DNA of 64,000 nucleotides from positions 33,182 through 97,181 of the forward strand of contig CALXDC010000003.1 in assembly GCA_944386975.1 (NCBI GenBank), given 5' to 3'. The notes below the pieces were generated by a model. It was not told the origin of the DNA and did not search any database. It saw only the letters and a list, made by a program, of their open reading frames with translations. Source of the stretch: an uncultured Oscillospiraceae bacterium (GTDB lineage Bacteria; Bacillota; Clostridia; Oscillospirales; Oscillospiraceae). The translations under genes and the position numbers were made by a program. The first letter of the stretch is position 1, and each line of letters begins with the position of its first letter. Positions 56,742 to 64,000 of this stretch are shown piece after piece.

Positions 56742-57224
56742 TCACTTGTGATAGCGGCTGCCCTCCTGGATCTGGTAAGCCCGGTAGATCTGCTCCAGCA
56801 GCATCACCCGGGCCAGATGGTGGGGGAAGGTCATGGGGGACATGCTCAGCCGCAGTGCCGCCTGCTCCTTCAAAGAGGAGTGGAGCCCCACGCTGCCGCC
56901 GATGAGGAAGACCAGGTGGCTGCCGCCGCCCCCGGCCCACCGGCCCATTTGCTCCGCCAGGGCCTCGCTGGACATGGGTTTCCCTTCAATGCACAGGGCA
57001 ATGAGGACCGCCCCGGCAGGGAGCTTTCCCCGGATGGCCTCCGCTTCCCGGCGGAGAGCCTGGTCCATCTGGGCAGGGGAAGGGTCCTCCGGCAGCCGCT
57101 GCTCCGGCAGCTCCAGGATCTCCAGCTTGCAGCAGCGCTGCAGCCGCTTCTGGTACTCTGCCGCCGCCTCCGTGTAGAACCGTTCCTTCAGCTTCCCCAC
57201 ACACAGAATGGTTATCCTCTGCAC
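56742..57224 (-). CDS. rlmH: 23S rRNA pseudouridine-1915 N3-methyltransferase
   Basis: A 160-residue SPOUT methyltransferase. MQRITILCVGKLKERFY at the start, FLIGGSVGLHSSLKE for the SAM knot, and LSMSPMTFPHHLARVMLLEQIYRAYQIQEGSRYHK at the end are diagnostic. Its place after the walJ gene, overlapping by 13 bp, is the classical end of the wal cluster. Confidence 0.97.
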   Translation of the reverse strand: MQRITILCVGKLKERFYTEAAAEYQKRLQRCCKLEILELPEQRLPEDPSPAQMDQALRREAEAIRGKLPAGAVLIALCIEGKPMSSEALAEQMGRWAGGGGSHLVFLIGGSVGLHSSLKEQAALRLSMSPMTFPHHLARVMLLEQIYRAYQIQEGSRYHK

Positions 57225-58006
57225 GCCGCCGCCTCCCTTCCGCTGTGGACCGGGCTGAGACCGGCCCGGGGGGCCACCGACAGAAGTCCGCGGTAGTCCG
57301 TCCCTCGGAGGGCGGTTCCCACGGCGTTCAGAGCCATCTGGGGGGTGTTGTTCTCCTGACTCAGGTGGGCCAGGATGATGTCGCCGGTGCCCTGGAGGGC
57401 CGCCTCACGGGCAAAGGCCGCGGCGGCGTCGTTGCTGAGGTGGCCGTAGGCCCCCAGCACCCGGTCCTTTAAGTAGTAGGGGTAGGGGCCGGACCGGAGA
57501 GTCTCCACGTCGTGATTGGCCTCCAGAAAGAGAATGTCCGTGCCCAGAAGGCACTCCGCCTGGGGCGGGATCACGCCGGTGTCGGTGAGGTACCCCAGAG
57601 AGCAGCCGTCCCAGTCAAAGCGAAAGCCGGTGGAGCCGGGGATGTCGTGGCTGGTAGGGACGGAGGTGAGGAGGCAGCCCGCTATCTCCGCCTGTCCCCC
57701 CAGGGGGAAGGGCCGCAGCCGTCCCTCCAGTCCCGCCATGCGGTAGCACAGCTGCCGCCCCGTCTCCTCCGAGCAGAGGATGGGGGCGTCACACCGCTTG
57801 AGGAGAGTGGCGAGACCGGCGGTGTGGTCGTTGTGGGCGTGGGTGATGACCACGGCGGTGAGGTCCGCCAGGGAGACCCCCAGCTCCTCCAACCCCTTTC
57901 GGAGCCGCAGGCAGCTGATACCGGCGTCGATGAGAAAACAGGTCTCTCCGCAGGAGAGCAGGGCGGCGTTGCCGGCGGAGGAGCTGGCCAGAGTCTGAAA
58001 GCGCAT
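57212..58006 (-). CDS. walJ: MBL-fold hydrolase (WalJ/YycJ)
   Basis: A 264-residue metallo-beta-lactamase fold protein. SSSAGNAALLSCGETCFLIDAG is the first strand pair, HAHNDH (56-61) is the metal motif, and NHDVETL follows later. YycJ-type proteins act as 5'-3' DNA exonucleases in mismatch repair in some Firmicutes. ATG at 58006 after GGTGAGG; the ATG at 58021 has no site. Confidence 0.92.
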   Translation of the reverse strand: MRFQTLASSSAGNAALLSCGETCFLIDAGISCLRLRKGLEELGVSLADLTAVVITHAHNDHTAGLATLLKRCDAPILCSEETGRQLCYRMAGLEGRLRPFPLGGQAEIAGCLLTSVPTSHDIPGSTGFRFDWDGCSLGYLTDTGVIPPQAECLLGTDILFLEANHDVETLRSGPYPYYLKDRVLGAYGHLSNDAAAAFAREAALQGTGDIILAHLSQENNTPQMALNAVGTALRGTDYRGLLSVAPRAGLSPVHSGREAAACRG

Positions 58007-58135
58007 AGGGAACCTCACCATTCAAATAAGATCAAAGGAACCGGGCGGAACCTGTCCGGTGGGCGGATAGAAAAGGGCGCAAAAACCACGCCCCTTTTCC
58101 AAAAAAGGGACGCGGCAAAACGCGATGGAAACGGC

Positions 58136-59434
58136 TCAGCCGGCGCTGAGCACCTCGTCCTCGTCGGGCACCTCCACAGAGGTGATGTTGCCCCCCAGCT
58201 TGCGGAATTTCTCGATGACGCTCTCATAGCCCCGCTCGATGTACTGCACACCGGTGATCTCACTGGTGCCGTAGGCGGCCAGAGCGGCGATGATCATGGC
58301 GGCGCCTGCCCGCAGGTCGCAGGCCTCAATCTGGGCCCCGGAGAGGTGGTCTACCCCCTCGATGATAGCCAGATTTCCGTCCACCTGGATCTGAGCGCCC
58401 ATGCGCTTGAACTCGTCGGTATAGCGGAAGCGGCTGCTCCACACGCTCTCGGTGATGATGCTGGTGCCGTGGGCCAGGCACAGCGCCGCAGCCAGCTGGG
58501 GCTGCATGTCGGTGGGGAAGCCGGGATAGGGCATGGTTTTGATGTTGGTCTTGGTGAGAGGGCCGATGCGGCGGACCAGGAGACTGTCCTCAATCTCCTC
58601 CACCTCCACCCCCATCTCCAGGAGCTTGGCGGTGATGCAGTCCATGTGCTTGGGAATAATGTTGCACACCTTGATCTGGCCCCCACAGGCGGCCACCGCC
58701 GCCATATAGGTGCCCGCCTCGATCTGGTCGGGGATGATGGAGTAGGTGCCGCCGTGGAGCCGCTCCACGCCGCGGATCTTGATGATGTCGGTGCCGGCGC
58801 CCCGGATGTTGGCGCCCATGGAGTTGAGGAAGTTGGCCACGTCCACAATGTGGGGCTCCTTGGCCACATTCTCAATCACGGTGTTGCCCTCCGCCAGGGC
58901 GGCGGCCAGCATGATGTTGATGGTGGCGCCCACGGAGACCTTGTCCAGGAAGATATTGGCCCCCTTCAGCCGACCCGTCTCTCCGGCCCGGGCGTTGATA
59001 AAGCCGCTCTGGACCTCCACATGGGCCCCCAGAGCATGGAAGCCCTTCAGATGCTGGTCGATGGGGCGGGTGCCGCCGAAGTCGCAGCCCCCGGGCAGCG
59101 CCACGTCTGCCAGACCAAACCGGCCCAGCAGGGCGCCGATGAGGTAGTAGCTGGCCCGGCAGCGGCGGGCGGAGTCGTAGGGCACCCGGGCGTTGTGGGC
59201 CGTGGAGCAGTCGATCTCCACGGTGCTCTTGTTGAGAAAACGGATATTGGCGCCCATGTCCTGGAGAATGGACAGGAGCAGGGTTACATCGCTGATCTGG
59301 GGAATATTCTCGATCCGGCACACGCCGTCAACCATCAAAGCGGCGGGAATAATCGCCACCGCGGCATTTTTCGCGCCGCTGATGTGGACCTCGCCAAAGA
59401 GCGGATTTCCGCCCTCCACAATATACTTTGTCAA
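58136..59434 (-). CDS. murA: UDP-N-acetylglucosamine 1-carboxyvinyltransferase
   Basis: A 432-residue enolpyruvyl transferase, the first committed step of peptidoglycan synthesis. SGAKNAAVAI holds Lys22-Asn23; the catalytic cysteine loop LPGGCDFGGTRPID has Cys114, so the fosfomycin target is intact. The start codon is TTG at 59434, nine bases after AAGGAG. It sits between the yycI-like gene and walJ, where most Firmicutes have no murA, and has its own promoter. Confidence 0.96.
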   Translation of the reverse strand: MTKYIVEGGNPLFGEVHISGAKNAAVAIIPAALMVDGVCRIENIPQISDVTLLLSILQDMGANIRFLNKSTVEIDCSTAHNARVPYDSARRCRASYYLIGALLGRFGLADVALPGGCDFGGTRPIDQHLKGFHALGAHVEVQSGFINARAGETGRLKGANIFLDKVSVGATINIMLAAALAEGNTVIENVAKEPHIVDVANFLNSMGANIRGAGTDIIKIRGVERLHGGTYSIIPDQIEAGTYMAAVAACGGQIKVCNIIPKHMDCITAKLLEMGVEVEEIEDSLLVRRIGPLTKTNIKTMPYPGFPTDMQPQLAAALCLAHGTSIITESVWSSRFRYTDEFKRMGAQIQVDGNLAIIEGVDHLSGAQIEACDLRAGAAMIIAALAAYGTSEITGVQYIERGYESVIEKFRKLGGNITSVEVPDEDEVLSAG

Positions 59435-59560
59435 AAGAACACGCTCCTTATATACTCAAGCAGGACAGTACGCCACACAGTCAGTCTGTCCTGAGAAAAC
59501 GGCAACATACATCCTTCCCACAGGAAGGAGGGAGACATAATCTGGAATTATGCCAAGGAT

Positions 59561-59588
59561 AGTATATCAAATATTCCCGCAAAATCAA
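59561..59588 (-). promoter_or_regulatory. Promoter of murA
   Basis: Minus strand: TTGATT (59583-59588), 16-bp spacer, TATACT (59561-59566). The leader is about 120 nt and contains the small hairpin CCTTCC-TGTG-GGAAGG. Confidence 0.7.
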
Positions 59589-59654
59589 TAATCAATTGAA
59601 AAAAACAAACCATGTTTTTTTCGGAGAATTGGTGCATTTTTGGGGAAAGTGCGC

Positions 59655-60464
59655 CTATGCCCGCTGTACTTCCCCAGTGGCGCAGTCGACATAATACAGG
59701 TAAGTGTCCGTCTCAATCTGCCACTGAGGGGACAACTGGAAGGCGCTGGGACTGGGTGTCTGGAGCGCATAGACGCACTGGACGGAGGTGACGGCATTGC
59801 ACACCGCGCCGGATTCGCTGCGGTAGCCGAGAAAACGATTCAGGGCGTCGGCGGCGGTAAAAGCGGGCTGGGGAAGGGCAGTGGTAACGGCGGTGGACAC
59901 CCAGGTGCCGGAGGCGGAGATCAGCTTCCCGTCGGAGAAGTGGAGGGAGACGGTGCAGTTATACACGTCGCTGCCCGCCGCCTGCCGCACCGCCTGAAAG
60001 GTGCCGCTGCCTTTGGAGAGGGCGGAGGACAGGGTTCGATAGCCGAAGGTTTCCAGAAACTCCTCGCAGAAGGCCTCCGGATCCTTGACACTGGGAGGAA
60101 TGGAGGGGGCAAAGTCAAAGGCGCCGCTGCTGCGGAACTGGACAGTGCCGTGGATGCCGGTGTAGGTGTAGATGCCGCCGCCCTGATCCTCCTCCTCCAC
60201 CGCCTGATCCAGCAGGAACGCGGCCAGGGAGCCCTCCTCGTTGAGATTGCGGGAGGCGGTCATAGGGGTGAGAGAGGGAGCACCGGTCTCCAGCTCCTCG
60301 GGCAGAGAGATGCCGTTGTTCTCATAGAGGCGGACCAGCTGCTGCTCCAGAGCAAGAGCGGTGTGGCGCTGCTGCAGGCGCAGATGGACAATAAGGCCCA
60401 GAAGAAAGAGATTCAGCAGCAGCAAAATCAGAATCACAATGTTTTTCAGCCGGTAGGTTTCCAC
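59655..60464 (-). CDS. YycI-like membrane-anchored regulator
   Basis: A 269-residue protein with one N-terminal helix (about 8-28, NIVILILLLLNLFLLGLIV) and an extracytoplasmic beta-rich domain. The order walR-walK-yycH-yycI and the topology identify it; the sequence is diverged. YycH and YycI control WalK activity through membrane contact in Bacillus and Staphylococcus. ATG after AAAGGAGCTTCGTCTGTGG. Confidence 0.78.
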   Translation of the reverse strand: METYRLKNIVILILLLLNLFLLGLIVHLRLQQRHTALALEQQLVRLYENNGISLPEELETGAPSLTPMTASRNLNEEGSLAAFLLDQAVEEEDQGGGIYTYTGIHGTVQFRSSGAFDFAPSIPPSVKDPEAFCEEFLETFGYRTLSSALSKGSGTFQAVRQAAGSDVYNCTVSLHFSDGKLISASGTWVSTAVTTALPQPAFTAADALNRFLGYRSESGAVCNAVTSVQCVYALQTPSPSAFQLSPQWQIETDTYLYYVDCATGEVQRA

Positions 60465-60480
60465 AGACGAAGCTCCTTTC

Positions 60481-61779
60481 TCACTCCCGTGTCAGCCATG
60501 TGGGATGCAGCTGGTCGCTTCCCTGGTCCACATACCCCGCCGTGAGGAAGCCTCCCTCGTAGGAGGAGGCCATGGCCACCGCCTGCTCCAGAGGCAGCAG
60601 GGGATAGAGGGTCTCCTGAGCGGTATACTGCCGGAAACGGCAGTGAAAGGCGGTGATGGCGGTACCGGTGATCTCCACGGACACAGCGCTCTCCCCGTCG
60701 GCAAAATACACGGGGATGCCGCCGTACTGGTAGTCCAGCGTGACAAGGAAACCGTCCTCCGTCTCGGTGATGCCGGACAGCCACAGGGATTCCGCGTCAA
60801 TTCCGGCGTAGGACAACAGCGTTTCCGCCAGCTGCAGGGCGGACAGGGCCGCCTCCGTCTGGGTAGGCGTCTCCCCCTCGGCGGTCACCTGGTAGAGTGC
60901 GCTGACCGGTTCGGTTCCGCCGGTATAGAAGACGGTGCCGTCGGTCTGGACCCCCAGGGTCCGGGGGTACTCTACCACCATCTCCGTACCGTTGGAGAGG
61001 GGGTAGCGGGAGTTGGTGTGGGGGTTGAAATCCAACAGGGCCAGCAGGTCGTCGGTGGACTGGGTCCCCACCGGAGAGACGGCCTGGAGAAGCGGCGCCT
61101 GAATGCGCTGGCCCACCAGAAGGGTGTAGGGAGACAGGGCGGCGTAGTCCTCCCCGGCCTCGAAGGCAAAGAGGGCGTCGTTGCTCTCGAAGGCTCCCAG
61201 CACCTGGGCCAGGGCGGAGAGATCCAGAGCGGTGTCATAACGTCGGATGGCGCCCTGACCATCCCACAGGTAGAGGCTGACAGAGGCGTCACCGTCGTCG
61301 GCAATGAGGCAATAGCGGGCGCTGCCGCCGGGATCAAAGTCTGCCTGCAGCCGTCCGGAGAGAAGGGACACCGGAAGAGACAGCAGAAAATCGAAACACA
61401 CCCCTCGTCTGGTCACAAGGCCACGGAAAAGATCGGCGGAGAGAGTTTCGCCGCCGCCGGCAGAACCAAGAGCCTCGCGAAGCAGCGTCAGGGCTCCGTC
61501 CACTCCGGCGGCGGAGGAGGAGGCCAGCAGGCTTCCATAGCGGCCGTACTCCCCGGTGACCACCAGGTTCATGGGGGCGGAGAGGGAGGAGAGGCCGGAG
61601 GCCTGGGCACCCTCCGTGCCGCCTGGGGAGATGGTATCGCTGAACTGGGCGGAAAGGGAGGAGAGGGTGCCGTCCAGTCCCATCTCGAAGGAGACCACCT
61701 GACCCAGCAGGGCCAGAGCGGAGAGACTGAGGGCGGTAATGGCCAGATTCTGCCGCAGGCGGGTGTGTTTACCCCTCAT
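60481..61779 (-). CDS. YycH-like WalK regulator
   Basis: A 432-residue protein: helix at about 12-32 (LAITALSLSALALLGQVVSF), then a large extracytoplasmic part. The start is ATG at 61779, overlapping the end of walK by 11 bp; a longer frame has no ribosome site. Identified by position and topology rather than by a strong motif. Ser/Ala-rich near residue 60-85. Confidence 0.78.
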   Translation of the reverse strand: MRGKHTRLRQNLAITALSLSALALLGQVVSFEMGLDGTLSSLSAQFSDTISPGGTEGAQASGLSSLSAPMNLVVTGEYGRYGSLLASSSAAGVDGALTLLREALGSAGGGETLSADLFRGLVTRRGVCFDFLLSLPVSLLSGRLQADFDPGGSARYCLIADDGDASVSLYLWDGQGAIRRYDTALDLSALAQVLGAFESNDALFAFEAGEDYAALSPYTLLVGQRIQAPLLQAVSPVGTQSTDDLLALLDFNPHTNSRYPLSNGTEMVVEYPRTLGVQTDGTVFYTGGTEPVSALYQVTAEGETPTQTEAALSALQLAETLLSYAGIDAESLWLSGITETEDGFLVTLDYQYGGIPVYFADGESAVSVEITGTAITAFHCRFRQYTAQETLYPLLPLEQAVAMASSYEGGFLTAGYVDQGSDQLHPTWLTRE

Positions 61780-63559
61780 GGCCGACCTCCTCCGGGCGTC
61801 CGTCCTGTCGGATGGGCAGCACAATGCGCACGGTGGTGCCGGGGCCCTGGTGCTCCGTCAGGCCGATGGTACCGCCGTGGCGCTGCACGATCTCCCGGGC
61901 AATGGAGAGCCCCAGACCGGTGCCGCCGCTCTCCCGGCTGCGCGCCTTGTCCACCCGGTAGAAGCGGTCAAAGATCCGGTTCCAGTCGCTCTTGGGGATG
62001 CCGATGCCGTTGTCGGACACCTCCATCCATACCTTGTCCCCGGCGGTACCGGCGCTGACCCGGATTTCTCCGCCGTCGGGGGTGTACTTGATGGCGTTGC
62101 CGATGACGTTCATCATCACCTGCTCCAACCGGTCCCGGTCACCGGAGATCATGGGAAGATCACGGTGGACAAAGGCCCGGCAGAGGGTGTGGCGGTGGCG
62201 CTGGGCCTCCAGATCCACCGCCCGGCACACGTTCTCGATGGCGTCGCCGAAGTGGAAGCGGGTCATCTTCAGCTCCGCCCGGCCGGACTCCAGCCGGCTG
62301 AGGGTGAGAAGATCCTGAACAATGTGGGTCATGCGGTCGGTCTCCCCGATGATAATGTCAAGGAAGCTGTTGGCGGTATCCTTGGGGATGTCGTCGCTGT
62401 CCCGGAGGGTCTCGGCGTAGCTGCGGACGTTGGTGAGGGGGGTGCGCAGCTCGTGGGACACATTGGCTACAAACTCCTTGCGCATCTCCTCGTTTTTCCG
62501 CTGGGCGGTGACGTCGTGGAGCACGGTGAGAACCCCCGGCCCTCCCTCCTGGGCGAAGGGGGCGAAGTAGACCTCCAGGAACTTGCCGTGGATGTGGAGC
62601 TCCGCCTCCTTGTAATTGGGCCGCTGGAGCTGCACCAGCTCCTCCAGGGGGTAGAGGGCTCCGAAGAGACTCTGGTAGTCCATGATTTCCACGTCGTTTT
62701 CCAGCATGTCGCTGGCGGCGGGGTTGCAGTGGACGATGGAGCCGTCGGCAGCGAAGGCTACCACGCCGTCGGTCATGTGGAGGAAGAGGGTGTCCAGCTT
62801 GTTGCGCTCATTTTCCACGGTGTGGAGGGTCTCCTCCAGAACCGAGGCCATCTCATTGAAGGTGGTGGTGAGCACGCCGATTTCGTCGCTGGACTCCACC
62901 TGGATGGCGTTGCCAAAGTCCCCGGCGGCCACCCGCTCGGCGCCCTCAGTGAGCTTCTCAATGGGGTTGATCATGGTCTTGCTGAGGAGGAAGCTCAGAA
63001 GGACGGAGATGAGGAGGCCCACCAGCAGGGCCTGGACGATGATGAGGAAGAGCTGGCTATTGAGCTGGCTGACGGTCTCCCGGTTGTCGTAGATATAGAT
63101 GATGAAGAAGTTGTCGCCTCCCTGGATGGGGTAGGCCAGATCCATATAGCTGGCGGTGATGTCGCTGCTGTCCCCCACCTGGCCGTTGCGGGCGGCCAGA
63201 ATATTGGTGGTGACGGCAAGCTGCTTTCCGCCCTCCTCGTCGGAGCCGGTGAGGAATTCCCCGGTGACGCCGTCCAGAATGTAGTAGTTGCGGGTGAGAT
63301 AGTCGATGCCCAGGGCGCCGGCGTTGCCCTCCAGAATGCCCCGCACCTGCTCCAGGCCGTCCTCCTGGGCGGCCTCGGAGCGGAGGTTGCGTAAAAAGGC
63401 CTCGTTGTCCGCCCCGAAGATGTTTGCCATCTGCTGGTAGAATTCGTCCACATAGAAGCTGGTGACGCTGGTCATGAGGAAAGCCCCCACGATGGTCATG
63501 AGGGAGGTGATCAGCAGCAGCATGATGAGCATCAGCTTGATATGGAGGCTGCGAAACAT
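61769..63559 (-). CDS. walK: Cell-wall sensor histidine kinase WalK
   Basis: A 596-residue kinase. Helix 1 (about 6-30), extracellular Cache-like region (31-165), helix 2 (about 166-190), HAMP (TKTM-like INPIEKLTEGAERVAAGDFGN), PAS domain (about 245-345), HisKA with VSHELRTPLTNVRSYAETL, and HATPase with NVIGNAIKYTP, DNGIGI and GGTGLGLSIA. It governs peptidoglycan turnover together with WalR. ATG after GAGAGGAGCTTGCC. Confidence 0.95.
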   Translation of the reverse strand: MFRSLHIKLMLIMLLLITSLMTIVGAFLMTSVTSFYVDEFYQQMANIFGADNEAFLRNLRSEAAQEDGLEQVRGILEGNAGALGIDYLTRNYYILDGVTGEFLTGSDEEGGKQLAVTTNILAARNGQVGDSSDITASYMDLAYPIQGGDNFFIIYIYDNRETVSQLNSQLFLIIVQALLVGLLISVLLSFLLSKTMINPIEKLTEGAERVAAGDFGNAIQVESSDEIGVLTTTFNEMASVLEETLHTVENERNKLDTLFLHMTDGVVAFAADGSIVHCNPAASDMLENDVEIMDYQSLFGALYPLEELVQLQRPNYKEAELHIHGKFLEVYFAPFAQEGGPGVLTVLHDVTAQRKNEEMRKEFVANVSHELRTPLTNVRSYAETLRDSDDIPKDTANSFLDIIIGETDRMTHIVQDLLTLSRLESGRAELKMTRFHFGDAIENVCRAVDLEAQRHRHTLCRAFVHRDLPMISGDRDRLEQVMMNVIGNAIKYTPDGGEIRVSAGTAGDKVWMEVSDNGIGIPKSDWNRIFDRFYRVDKARSRESGGTGLGLSIAREIVQRHGGTIGLTEHQGPGTTVRIVLPIRQDGRPEEVGHEG

Positions 63560-63583
63560 GGCAAGCTCCTCTCTCCCGGCGAC

Positions 63584-64000
63584 TCAGGCCTGGTCCGCAA
63601 AATAATAGCCCATCCCCCGGCGGGTGAGAATGTAGGCCGGGGAGGCGGGGTCGTCCTCAATTTTTTCCCGAAGCCGCCGCACCGTCACATCCACGGTGCG
63701 CACGTCGTCCCCCACATAGCCGTAGTTCCACACCTGCTCCATCAGGTCGATGCGGCTATACACCTTTCCGGGGTGGCTGGCCAGGAAGGTCAGCAGCTCA
63801 TACTCCCGTTGGGTGAGGTCGATCACCTTGCCGCCCTTGGTCACCTGATAGGTCTCGGTGTTCACCACCAGACCGCTGCCGGTGTCCATGGTGCTGGCGG
63901 CGGTGTCCATCTTCATGGAGGTACGGCGGATGTTGGCCTTCACCCGGGCCATCAGCTCCCGCATGGAGAAGGGCTTGGTGATGTAGTCGTCGGCCCCGAT
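63584..64000 (-). CDS. walR: Response regulator WalR (5' end outside window)
   Basis: The last 138 residues of an OmpR-type regulator. The visible part starts at GADDYITKPFSMRELMARVKANIRR, the end of the receiver domain with its conserved Lys, and continues to the winged helix: DLTQREYELLTFLASHPGKVYSRIDLMEQVWNYGYVGDDVRTVDVTVRRLREKIE and GMGYYF. The phosphoacceptor Asp is beyond the window. An in-frame ATG at 63964 is internal, not the start. Confidence 0.95.
   Translation of the reverse strand: MGADDYITKPFSMRELMARVKANIRRTSMKMDTAASTMDTGSGLVVNTETYQVTKGGKVIDLTQREYELLTFLASHPGKVYSRIDLMEQVWNYGYVGDDVRTVDVTVRRLREKIEDDPASPAYILTRRGMGYYFADQA

Noticed and set aside
1-64000. Prophage, integrase or insertion-sequence transposase
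   Set aside because: No reading frame with transposase, integrase, capsid or terminase motifs was recognised; the only mobile-looking items are the non-coding elements.

Overview
The window is about 62% GC, densely coded on both strands, and reads as the chromosome of a spore-forming, anaerobic Gram-positive gut bacterium. The evidence is spoVAD/spoVAE behind a candidate forespore promoter, a walRK cluster, AAGGAGG-type ribosome sites, Clostridia-style ECF sigma/anti-sigma pairs, many lipoproteins and a DUF4914-like protein. The GC content, gene families and intergenic hairpin repeats fit Oscillospiraceae of the Flavonifractor/Lawsonibacter kind; this placement is inference, because no rRNA is present.

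Layout. 1-3.0 kb: copper efflux ATPase (copA, cut by the window edge) and its repressor csoR, separated by a large inverted-repeat element (element A). 3.1-10.4 kb: a nucleoside ABC importer (lipoprotein, ATPase, two permeases) with an adjacent YesM/YesN-type two-component system. 10.5-15.0 kb: spoVAD-spoVAE, a cysteine-rich protein with a CDF metal exporter, an ArsC/Spx-like protein and a sirtuin. 15.1-15.6 kb: two tRNA-Leu genes, then a tight array of hairpins. 15.6-17.5 kb: a DUF4914-like P-loop protein. 18.2-23.1 kb: a complete YtfQRT-YjfF-type sugar importer. 23.2-28.9 kb: ECF sigma/anti-sigma, MATE exporter, HAD phosphatase, ArsR regulator, LMW tyrosine phosphatase. 28.9-34.6 kb: a less orderly stretch with three lipoproteins, a sigma factor whose anti-sigma partner carries a frameshift, and a 300-bp remnant of a sugar permease. 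34.7-36.6 kb: small membrane proteins and a transglutaminase-like protein. 36.66-37.25 kb: element B, a relative of element A. 37.3-42.4 kb: LytTR two-component system divergent from a BceAB-like ABC transporter, with direct-repeat candidate operator sites between them. 42.4-47.4 kb: ogt, lipoprotein, CmpB-like membrane protein, cyclase, CorA, GH13 amylase. 47.5-52.0 kb: mocA-like gene and xdhABC-type xanthine dehydrogenase. 52.2-56.6 kb: phosphofructokinase, then azlCD, phosphoglucomutase and a ModE-like regulator. 56.7-64 kb: rlmH, walJ, murA, yycI-like, yycH-like, walK, walR (cut by the edge).

How it fits together. Purine scavenging is suggested by the nucleoside importer and by the molybdenum hydroxylase with its cofactor cytidylyltransferase. 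Sugar use is covered by the YtfQ-type importer, the amylase, phosphoglucomutase and phosphofructokinase. Envelope sensing is heavily represented (WalRK, LytTR plus BceAB-like transporter, two sigma/anti-sigma pairs). The most unusual material is non-coding: two related nested-palindrome elements with compensatory stem changes, the post-tRNA hairpin array, the LytTR-like repeat pairs, and terminator-like hairpins between the binding-protein and ATPase genes of both importers.
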